Source: Crotophaga sulcirostris (Eukaryota; Chordata; Aves; Cuculiformes; Crotophagidae). Taken from it: a DNA stretch of 64,000 nucleotides. The stretch covers positions 231,725 through 295,724 of the forward strand of contig VYZB01000078.1 in NCBI GenBank assembly GCA_013397455.1, given 5' to 3'. Under the pieces are notes generated by a model, which did not search any database, was not told the origin of the DNA, and saw only the letters and a list, made by a program, of their open reading frames with translations. This document shows positions 27,501 through 39,500 of the stretch, one piece after another. The position numbers were made by a program, and so were the translations under genes. The stretch's first letter is position 1; the number at the start of each line of letters is the position of its first letter.

Positions 27501-30500
27501 AATCCTATTTACTCCAAAACAGTGGCTATGCCTTCTGAACTCTTTCAGAAGCAAAAAAAGCATTGGGGACCTCATTCCTCACAGAAGGTCTAATATCAGG
27601 TATTAAATTCAGGGATAAGTAAAAGAAGCAGTAACAACGAGAGTAAAAGACAGGAGTCAGTCTAACTTTGCTACTTCGTACCTCACTCTCTATTGTGATT
27701 TCTTCCCCAGGGTAGTAAAATTCTGAGAATACTTCTCAGCACCATGAAAAAAAATCTTAGTGCAACATTTAGGTCTAGAGTATTGCTTTTGATCTCAGAA
27801 CTCACCAGTGTTCAAAACTGAGAATTCTTAGATGAATGAAATATTGGTGCTGGCTACTAACCACTGATTTATTTATTTTTCAATATGAATAGCGGCTTCT
27901 TTTTATTTATTCTTTTAGAAATGTGACCGATGTATTATCTGAAGTTTTCTTTCTCCCCCTGAAAACCACCAATACAAGCTGTGATTCTCAATAGTCTCAG
28001 GAATCCAGAAATAATGATTTCAAGATGCAAACATGCAATAAAATAATGAGTTAACAACAACCACAAATTCGGTTTGATGGAATACTGAACTCCAGAAGGA
28101 TTCCACATGAAAGCAAAATATGCATTTCACTCTGGACCCCACATGGAGTACTGTGTCCAGCTCCGGAGCCCTGAGCACAGGAAAGATGTGCACCTGTCGG
28201 AGCGGTTTCAGGGGAGAGTCACAAAAGTGATCAGATGGATGGAACAGTTCTCCTGTGAGGAAGGCTGAGGGATTTGGGGTCGTTCAGCCTGGAGGAAAGA
28301 ACGCTCCAAGGAAACCTTATTGTGACCTTACAGTACTTAAAGGGGTCTGGTAAGAAAGATGGGGACAGACTTTTTTAGCAGGTCCTGTAGTGACAAGACA
28401 AGGGGCAATGGTTTTAAACTAAAACAGGGTAGATTTAGAGTGGATATAAGGAAGAAATTTTTTATGATAAGGGTAGTGAGACAGTGGAACAGGTTGCCCA
28501 GATTGGTGGTAGACATCCCCATCCCTGGAAACATTCCAGGTCAGGTTGGACAGTGCTCTGAGCAGCCTGATCTAGTGGAAGATGCCCCTGCTCATTACAG
28601 GGGGGTTGGACTACATGACCTCTAAAGATCCCTTTCAACACAAACTATTCTATGACCTTATGAATGGGTGTAGCACTATGGTTGCCTGGGTGTTTTACTG
28701 TCTTTCACCCACAATTTACCAATGAACAACTAGATAGAAGGTGATCACTGTGTATTAAATATGCCAGATTGTTTACAGATGTATAAATTATTTTAAAATA
28801 TTTTACTTATAATGAACTTGTGTTTATTTTTATATTTATATTTGAAATTCATGCAGAGTAATGAAAATATATAAATTATATTCATATTGGTAAAAGCCAA
28901 ATACTGATTTCTATACTGAAGAGTGAAACTTATTAGGAATAATAATGTTGTTGTTTTTACTTTTTTTTGGCAACACCAAAACAAATCTATCTACATACAT
29001 ACACATTTCTCTGAGGTGTATTTGAAGGACTACAAATGAGAGAGCTTCTCTCTTATTTGCTCTGCTCCCACTGTTTGTTGCCTTTTCATCCATGAAAATA
29101 AAATAAAATGAAAATAACTGAAAGAAACATAACTGCTTAACCAAACTCTGGAAGTCATTGTTTTGTTGCATTGCTGCTGAGAATACAATGCAATGCAGCC
29201 ATAACCAGTTTCAGGTCCTTTCACTCCTGCTGCAAGCTCTCAGAGCTCTCACCTCAGGCTGCAGCCCAGCCCACAGGTTCAGTTCTAGCACCTCTGGCTG
29301 TGTCAGCACGTGCCCTGCCACCCACCCCAGCCCCAACCACGATTAACAGCCCCTGAGCCATACTGACACAAGAGCTAGTGATGCAACCATGTGAACAGTT
29401 GCATTGACACAGTCAAGGAGGTACCCAAACTCCAGATAAAAGACTGAATCAATAGTCATAAACGGCAAATAAATAAAGATCATCAAAAGGTTTTAGTTCA
29501 GTTTAGGAAAAAAGATTCAGATAATTTTAATACTGTCTAAACAGCTGTCATGAAAATAAAATCTGTTTTAAAAAAAGATTACATTTATTATGTGTATCTT
29601 CAAAAATCTGCACTACAGGGAAATGCAGAAACATTGTTACATACTTATGAGAGTCAGGGTTATCGAAGTAAAAATATATTCACTTGAAAGAATGTAGTAA
29701 TGACAAACTGAAGAAGGAAGATCAAGTCTCAGCTTGTTTTGGGAGGGCAACAGACAGAAGATTATGTTATATAAAAGCAGTTATATCTAGTTTTGGTGAT
29801 TTCAGCAACAAATAACTTCTTAAGGAGTTGACCTTTCAAGTGATTTTCATCTGCAAGATAATGGAAATAGTTGGAGAAACTTGTTTCAAAAGAAACAAAA
29901 TTTTATTAAGTGTAATATATTAGGATGATTAGTTAACATGTAAATCTGCTTCAAGTACGATACCTGGTGGTGTGTCACAAAGCTTTTCAATTGTAGGAAG
30001 ATTTCCAATCAAAAGATCATCCTCTATTACATTTAAATAAAACAAAACATCGCAAGGAAACAAAAATATTTCAAGGAAAAATAATGTTAAAAAAATATAT
30101 AAAAATACTTGGCAAATTAGAATAAGGCCACAGCATAAAAGAAACATTCAGTTATGCATGCCTTAAAGTTCGCTTGCAAGACAATAATTAGAGTCAATTT
30201 TCTGTTATTACTAATAGGGTAAGGAAAATAGGGTGTGCAAAAGTCAAAAGAATACAGACAGTAGTGTAGAGTATATTCTCATGCCCCAAAGTTACTTAGC
30301 CATTGGCACTGTCCTTCCCAGCTCTCCAGGACCATTTAACTCATACAGTGCAGATGATACTGGCCTAGTTTATTTTTGATAGGTCAGCTTAATTAACCAT
30401 GTCAAACCTTGGTGTCAGCACACACCACCTTACCTCCTCCCTCACCTCACGATTTCTGTTATTTTCTCCAACCACACACAACCCCAGAGCTGGGGCTACT

Positions 30501-33500
30501 GATGCTGCTGCCACCAACTTCTGTTTCCTTGGCACCAGTGCTGAGGCCTGAGGAAGTGAGCCTGGATGGACTTTGGCAACCAAAACATCAGTTATCTTTC
30601 TGTGATGCTGCTCAGCATTTGGGAAACTGGTGAACAGTAAACGGTAGCAGCTAAAGCTGGGCAGACCTTACTGTAACAGCTTTTGGTCCTTTGGTCCAAG
30701 GAAGGATCTTTCCTTCCTTGTAGGATGGAAACAGCTGCACTACTTTAAGTGCAGAACTTCCACTGGAAGCTGTGCAGATGCTCTCCTGAGCTCCTGAGCC
30801 TGGGTGAGGAATCCTTGGCATCAGTAACATTCAGATTAGTGAGCTTTAACTCAAGAATCTGATTTAATTTGGGACTGAAGTGGTAACAGTGTTCAGGAAT
30901 AAAAAAATTCAATTCAGCTACAGAAAACAAGTTAAAATGTCTTTAAAAAATCTGAACAAAATCCCCTAATAAGTCTTCATTTGTCATAATCAAATACCAA
31001 AACCAAAGCACTTTCCTTTGTAAACATGAGAAAATCTGAAATTAGTGGCAATGTGATGACTAATCTGCTTTTCATCTTAATTTTTTTGCTCGTTTGTTTT
31101 ACTTTTAGTAAACATCTATGTTTAGCTTACATACATCACTAACTTGAAGAAAAAGAGGCATTAGCTTCATTTTTTTGGAAACTGCAATTGTAAGATAACA
31201 AACTAAATAAAAAGAACATAAAAGAACTCAACTTTGTGAACGTTCATATTAATTCAAATTTATCAGTATCCCAAAATATTTCTGCAACTATACAATAACA
31301 TCTTCTGAACAAATAAATGCTAACAAGTTGTGCTTGATTAATAGATATACAAGCATACCAAAGAATAATTAAGGGAATAATAATTTTGAAAAATATTTCC
31401 CTAAAGAACATGCCAAATTTCATCTATTGAATCTAATTAAACCCACTGTCCTGTCTCTCACTGTCACTTAGAAGCAGGTATTGCTTGAAGTACCTAGACT
31501 GGACTCACATAAGGAACAACTAACTCTAATGACTGTTTTTTATAACTGATGGAACCTAATGGCAGAATTATGCTATTTCTAAAATAAGTTAAAACTGTTA
31601 ATTTAACTTACCAACTGTAGGTGTATTTGCCGCACTGAGAGAAGCAGAAGAGGATATTGAGGAAATGCTCTCTGCACGTGCCAAGGGAGCCGCAGGTGGT
31701 GGGCTTGAGTTAGAGGTCAATGGAGGGCTGAATGGCCTAGGCTGAACAGAAGAGATTACAACAGTATTATACAAAGTAGTTTTAAAAAGATGAAGAAAGA
31801 TTGTAAATAGAAGAGGAGTTCATTTCATGCTCCAATCGGTTTCATACTGTTTCTCAACATAGTTCCTTTAATGCTTTATCTACCCTAGTTTTCAGTGCAA
31901 AACAGAGAATTTTTCATTGGAATCAATTCCACTTATTTCATAGAATATCACTAATAACTTTTCGCCCAGGTAGTTAAGATTGTGCAGTAGTCTGTCAATA
32001 ATTGTGCTATAACACTGTAGCAGAACCTAAACCTACAGCCCTGTGTATGTGCACAGCAAACGTGGATTTACAGAGCTAAAGGAGAGCTACTAACAATCTG
32101 GAAGTGAGTTCAGCAGAGGGCAGCTGAAATAGCTGGGACTGGATTACCTGAAAGTGGGGACAGGCTGAAGGACCTGGGTTTGTTCAGCCTGGAGAACAGA
32201 CACCTTAGGAAGGATCTACCAGGAGTGTTTCACTAGCTAAAAGTGGGCACAAAGAAGGCGGAGTCAGGCTCCTCACAGTGATGGAAGAGCCACAGCAAAG
32301 GAAATTTCAGCTGAAGTTAAGGAAAAAATTCCTTCTTGTAACCTCCCGATTAAACTCTGGGATAGATTGCCCAAGGAGACTGTAAGACCTCCTTCTCTTG
32401 AGATTTTCAGAACTCAGCACATTCCTGAGCAACTTTACTCAGTAATTTTGAAGTCAGCCCTTCTTTGAGGGCTGAGCCTAGAGATCCTCAAAAGTTCTTC
32501 CATCCTAAATCTCTGGATGATTTTACGATTTACTTAACTGTTAAGTTATTAAACTAATGATCAGTTTGGGATTAACCCATCTAAAAGGTACTGGAACCCC
32601 TGAAGCATCTATTTTTGGCTGGGTGATTATTTTTTTTTAAATTTGAGTTCTATCACACTTGTTGCTGGGTATGCGGCTTTTATGCAGACTATGGGAATTG
32701 TAAAAGAAGGTGATATATAATCCAGACAATTGACAGTCTTTCATTTGTATCCAGATAATAGCCAATTTGTAAAACAACAGTATCAAATGAAAGTAGCTCT
32801 GTGCAGAATCATACTTTATAGCAGCTAAATTCTTCTCTTTAATTATGAAGACATGAAGAGCAGATTCCTTGGTCTAAGAGCAATTACTATAATTTTATAT
32901 TGAAAGGACAAAAGAATCTCAAAATGAACCCTACTCTGACCTTACAGAAATGCAAAACAGTTAAAAAGTATTTCTGTTTTGTTAAAGCATAAGACCAGAA
33001 TTTTGTCTATACCAAAATAAATATCTGAAAATACCTGCTGAAAATATCTTTTTACTTGAAAGACAGTAAGAAGATCTTACCACAACAACATTTTTCGAAG
33101 TCAGTAAGTCAAATGAAACCCAAAGAATCCTAATATTCACAGAGAAGCTTAAGTGTGGTTTGGTACGATATGCTGTCTGGATATTTTCATTCTTTGCCAT
33201 GTTCCTTATTGGCAGGTGGACCTGCACTGCAGGCAGAGAGCAGAGGTGCAGGCAGCATCGAACATCTCACTATCCTGATGGGCAGCTGCTGCAATCTGCC
33301 ACCTCCGTTCTCAACCAACCAGCACCAAGGGCAGGGAGAAGTCACAGAAGGGTTGCTTTTGTCAACACGACTGACAAAGATCAACTGAACACGATTCATT
33401 CCCCAAAGCTTTGGTGATACTCCTAAACCAATCGAGCTTTGTAAATAACTTCACTACTATTTCACATTTTGAAAACTTCAATTGCATATACATGCACATA

Positions 33501-36500
33501 CACAATTTGTTATCAAATTATTAATTTGTTCAATTAAAAACATTCAGGTGATGCAAAAAATATGTTTTGGACCTTTTTAGTTCTGTTAAGAATTGTTTAG
33601 TTATAGTAATATAGTTATCATGAACAACTTTTGTCTTCATCTAGCAATGGTGAAAAAACTTCTTATGTGATTCCTGGAACACTGGCTGGAAGGCAATTCC
33701 AGTTCCACTGTAACAGTGTAAATGAATAGTATATCTGAAACCAAGTTACAATGGAAAATTTAAAAAATACATACAATTTCATTAATCCCACTAAGTTTCC
33801 CAGACAGCTTTGGTCTTGAAGCAGGTCTTGGAGGGGGTACAATGGTGCCTACAGAAAGAGGAGTTGTGGGTCTTGCTGAAAGAAAGCAAATTTAAGGAAA
33901 TAAATATTAGAAAGGTCACATTGAACATAAATACTTACTCATTTGAATAGAATAACTGGAAGTCATGTTTCAATTAAAAGTTTCTATTTTACAAGCTCCA
34001 TTTTGTAAGATTTACATAAATGCTTTTAAAATAGGGCTGTGTGGCACCCTGAAAAGTGACTGAAAATGGCATCACAGGCCTTCTCATTGCTCTCAAACGA
34101 TTTTATACCAACTATTCTTTGAAGTTTGTATGTAAAAAGAGGGTTTTACCCGAGCTTCCTTCTCTGTATAATCTATATGGATTCAGAACATAGGGCAATC
34201 TTTCTTGTCTCACCACAACTGAAAAATTCAGTGGAAATTCATATTTGGCCCTGGCTGACAACGACATCACTCTGTTTACATCAAATTTTGCCCACTGAAA
34301 ACTGACTTCAATAAATTCACACCAGTGCCATAGATAAATTACTCTTGATTGTAAGAACACACTAACTCCTATTTTTATCTCTTAGTCAAGCTATTAGAAG
34401 TAAAATGCTGTTAAAAAAAGACTGCCCTCACGTCCTTCTAAACCTAATAGAAACAACTAACAGATGGTGTCAGCACTGCAAAGATGCCACTTTTACATAG
34501 TCACTTTTCTGAAAAGAACAAACAGAACTGTATTTCAAAATAAATGTTAGATGCCCTCCAATGAGTATGTCAGATCTAAAATTAACTTCAAAATAGACTG
34601 AAATACTAATATATGACTATGTTGTTGCAGCGCATCCTACTATCTCCCTCAAATTATTCTGGATGGTTCTTTTTAATTAAATCTGTTAATGTTATGTAAA
34701 AGGCAACTTTTAAGTTTAGAGTTTTCTCAGACATTTAGCATAATTCTGCTGTCATTTAAGTATGCAGGTTTCACCACTGACTTGGGAAGAAAGACATCAG
34801 ATTAATACTGACCACATTCACCTTAACAGCTCTAAACTCAAACTTCTACAGATAAATTAATTTCTAAATTATCGGTCATTCCTTTAAAATTCTTATTATG
34901 TTCCAAGATGACTGTCCATGCTAACTCTGAGTAGCCTGCTGCAGTACCATAGGTAATCAGTGAGTCACTGGCACACATGCCCAAATTCCCTTTTCCTTTG
35001 CCCTCTTATTATGTAGCATTACCATGATTTCACCCATGTACCAAATTATAGGGTGTTAAAAAAGGAACAGTTTTAAATCCAATTTATTTAACTTTATTTA
35101 ATGAGAAAATATCTATACAAAGCCATTTAGGAATGGAACTGTTTTGGAAAATTCAATCACTTAACTTTTGAGAACTCATTGCTGTCTGACACCCTACAAA
35201 AATACCATCCTATTTCTAGAAATGCAAAGCTCTGCATAGTTAAGAGAAAGCAAAGTATTTAATAGCATAATTTGATCTTTTCTTCTTACTTCAAGCTATT
35301 TACTGTCTTATTATCGTCTTAACTTTCGAGGAAATTGGCGCTAATGAGTGGTTTAGTACATACCAAGTAAGAAGCTGAGTTAATTTTAACATGAAGTGAG
35401 TGATAATAACCAAAAGAAAAATGAGTCCAAAGCTTGCGTTTTGGAGTCAGTTATTAGCAAATAGCAGTACACAATCCATGCTTGCCATACCCTTATTTGT
35501 ATGAGCACAAGAAGACACTAAACTATAGTCCAGTAGTGCTGAAGATGATGCGGAAGAAATTTCAGCAGCAGTGCCAGTTTCTTCAATGAATAATTGTTCA
35601 TGGCACATAGTGTTATTGAAAAGGTCACTTTGATCCTCAGAAGCACAGCTGTTGGAAGAATTCCCAAGCAAAGCAGAAGAGGCAAGGCAGGCAATTTCAG
35701 TTTTAAAATGAAATCTCTGGGGGTCCTTCTTGTCTGCACTTGTGTGTCTAATTGTAAGAAGTTCATCAGCAAAAGAAATCCACTGACTCTGAGACCTTGA
35801 AACACCGGATAAAGTATTGGTGCTCCCTGAAGGCGCTGCTGTAACACTAGATTTGCACAAAGTGCTAATGGTAAAGTCTGGCGAGGATGGGCTTGCAGAC
35901 CCAGAATCTGTCTGGTGTCCAAGTAAAGACTGAGATATTCTACACCCAGGCAAATCAGTGGTAGATGAGGAGGAGCTCCTACTTCGCTCTTTTAGTGTAG
36001 CTAAAGGAAAGGGGAAGAATTAAAACTACGATCAACACTGAAAAGATAAAACATTTCAATATTAAAAAATGTATTAAATATCCACATCATGAGGATTACT
36101 AGCCAGCATAAAAAAAAGTTGCTCTACTTGGCTAAAAATCCCATCACTTAAAAATAAAAGAAAAAAAACCCAGCCACATATCAAATATGCTTTATTCATA
36201 CTGCCAACCTTCCTTTTTTTCAAGTAGCCAAAAAGTAATTTGTTATGTTTCTCTCCACTTAAGGTCCTCCCCCTCGTGACTTTCCCAATTCCTCTAATGT
36301 CTTTCCTGTTGTGGTTTAACTTTCTCTCATGTTAACTTCCTCTCTAACTTCTTCTTCCTTTTCCTGCTTGTGTTCTACTTCAGTTTTGTTTCTTCTCTAC
36401 AGCTTTCTGCTTTTAATGTCTTTCAAAGTTATTTAATCAAACCTATCCTGTCTTGTTCCTTCCAAACATTTTTATCCTCTTGTTCTTAACATTTGTATTG

Positions 36501-39500
36501 AGAAGGCCCAAAATAAACAGCTGTCCAGTGAATGAATGAAGACAACACAGTCAGGAGATCCTGTTTGATGTTTTTCTCTCTGTATCAACATGTATCTAGT
36601 GAGTAACCATAGGTATGAGGCATCATCCACCCCAGTTTATTTACTCTCTTAACCTACAGTCTTCAGGGTGATGGAAAATGGGAGTTTTCCTCAAGTATTT
36701 CTTGTACTTGGCTGTTGCCTGTCACAGTAGATGACTACAGAAGCAGAAAATGCAAGGTTAGTCAATTCTCAAGGTCTTGCAGATTGGCAAGCTAGACACA
36801 ATGGCAGAGTAACAAACAGAATAAAAAAAGAGAGCCATACATTTAAAAGTTCAGATCAAAAGTCCTCCCTACAGCGGTCCTTTTGTCATGAATATGTACT
36901 TTCTGTAAGCCTACATAAATAAAACTTTCCCTTTCTAAGCTATTTTAGATATAATTCAAAGGCTTTGAAATACTGCTAACATTCCTATTCAAAAAGGAAT
37001 GTGTAAGTGTTCAAAACTATTTTAAAAAGTACACGTGGATGAAAATGAGGAAGATAAATAAAAAGAAGCATTTTTACAATATCAATAGCTGGCTAAAAAA
37101 GTCTGTTGTGTTTGGTCAAGATAGCAAAGTTAGCTTAAACTTCTAATAAAGCACAATTATTCATGGATGACCAAAGTTTATTTCTGTACTGCATAAACCA
37201 CTATCTGCTCAAATACCATGGCAGTTTAAGTGTTCAATGATTAACACAAAGTTACGAAACAATACCTAAAGAATGTTTTAACAGTAAAAAGAAAAAAGTA
37301 ATCTGTGGGACACGCTACATCATGATATGCAGATATGCTGCATACAAACTCTCTGATTTATGTAGTTTAAGATTTGCACTGAGATTTTCAGAAGCTTTAA
37401 GCATCAGTTTACCTATATCAACCTTGAAGAGAAAGTCCTGATTTCGAGAAAAATACAATCAGATCAAAGTAGTGTATTTTTGATGTCTTCAGAACTAAGT
37501 TGCAGGTTAGTAAGCATCAAAACTTAAACAACAATATGACCTCTATCAATCCCATATTTTTTTTCCCAAAATGCATTAGTAATTTGTTATACTTTAGAAC
37601 AGTCACTTTTCTACATTTTCTACATGCATCCATTCCATGGATCATTTCAGAAACATAAATATCTTAGTTAATTCCTAAAACAACAATCCTTTAAATAATT
37701 ATATAGCAGATAAAGTCTGCCAAGCACAGGTATCAATTACTGACATGTCCACAGGATGCTATATTCCACCAACTTCAATGAAGTGTAGGGCTCTAGCAGT
37801 AAGCCTCATTCAGGTATGAGGGCTTGGATAGATGACTTCCTCTAGATATGGCTACAGAGAATGTTACAGATCCAAATTTCCTGTCAGTACTTATCAGCCA
37901 GAGACTACTTCCTCCACAGTTATGGTGCTGAAAGGGACTGCACAAACATTTCCTAACTTGCTTTTACTTTCCATCCAGGCATTGCAATAAACAACTGGAC
38001 AGTTAACAACCATCAGCACAACATATTAAGTATCCTCTGCCTTCCTTGACAAGGCTCTGACAACAGAAGAAAGCTAGTAAAACAGATTATTTTAAGGAAG
38101 CACCATTTCTTTTCAGCATATTTGTTTTTTAAGATTATCTATCTATACCTGTATCTATCTATCTATTTAATCTCTAAATATGTTATAAATTTGGATCCAG
38201 TAGAAAATAACCTTGACTGGTTACCTAAATGAGGAAGAGAAAATCCAATGATTTCTGTAAGATAGATAGGTTTAAAAACATAATTTCTAAGGAGCACAAC
38301 TTTGCAGTCAAAGAATAAGTCCCACTTCAAACCTAAAGGATTACACAGCAATGCTGGCTGCTGCTAAAACAACATTAACACTAGTTCTGCAATAACTAAA
38401 AAAGTAACAACAAAGCATGCTGAAGTATACAAAGGAGACATTTTCTACTGTCATGTATTTTACCTGAGGAGGATGAGGATGCCAAGGAAGCTGAAGAGGA
38501 AGATTCAAGAGAACTGCTGAAGAGTGGATCCCATGCCAGGAGGTCACTGTTCCCCTTTCTATATTAAACATTACAATTGGAATATAAATGAAAGATTTAT
38601 ATACTCATAAAAATCAAACTACAATTTCAGTAGTAGTTTGATAATGTAATAAATATAATATGATTCATAAATTTGATAAATAATTCTCTATTAGTTAGTC
38701 TTTGCATCTAAAAATAAAAGTACTTACAAAACTGCAGGTCAAGGAACTGTTTTACACCTAAGGAGATTATCTGAACTAATACCTTGGTGCAAATTGGTTT
38801 GTGGACATAATTCATAATGTTAGCTAAATGACTGTTATGTTCAAGGAGACACAGATCTTCAAATCCATTTATTACAGTATACACATATATAAGCAATATA
38901 TACAGACCTGTCCAAATCTGGGGCTTGTAATCTTAAACACTTCACAATGGAATACTATATGACGGAAACTAAGGCTACCTTATTTAAAACCTGAGATCTT
39001 AGTAAAAACTAGCATTTTGTAATCACATAATGATAAATATCGAGACAGATCATAATGAAGCAAATGTATTAAAGGGGAAAACAAATTAACAGAAACCTCC
39101 ATTTTTACATAATTACTTCTTAACCCTTATAATGCAATAGATGCCTGACTAGTATAGCAGTCAGTTGATATTTCCAATGAGTTCCACAGGACTAGATCAA
39201 AATAAGAATAATTTCCTGCAAAACTGCATTTGATAGAAATTTAAATTTGAACTTACTCATTAGCTGGAGCAGAAAGCTTTGATTTTGTTAACTCTTCACC
39301 TAAGCAAATAACACATCATTATAACCAAAGTTGCGAAACTAAAATAAAAATTTCAGCCTCATTGTAAAAAGATAGTAAATATTAACGGTTGCAGTTTGAA
39401 ACTAATTATCAATTATTAAAACGGAAAAGAAAAAATGCGTTTTTTCTCAGAATATAAATTGAGACACTCCTGGAATAGTTTCTAATAGGAGAGGACTAAA

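Noticed and set aside
30389..30583. GC-richer open frame on the minus strand with a strong GAG|GTAAGG donor between exons K and L.
   Set aside because: In its open frame the donor is phase 0, whereas the flanking exons require phase 1, so it cannot be an in-frame FCHO2 exon.
33187..33399. Pair of overlapping open frames on both strands in a GC-richer island between exons J and K.
   Set aside because: No suitable donor and acceptor pair in phase 0 was found and no family was recognised.
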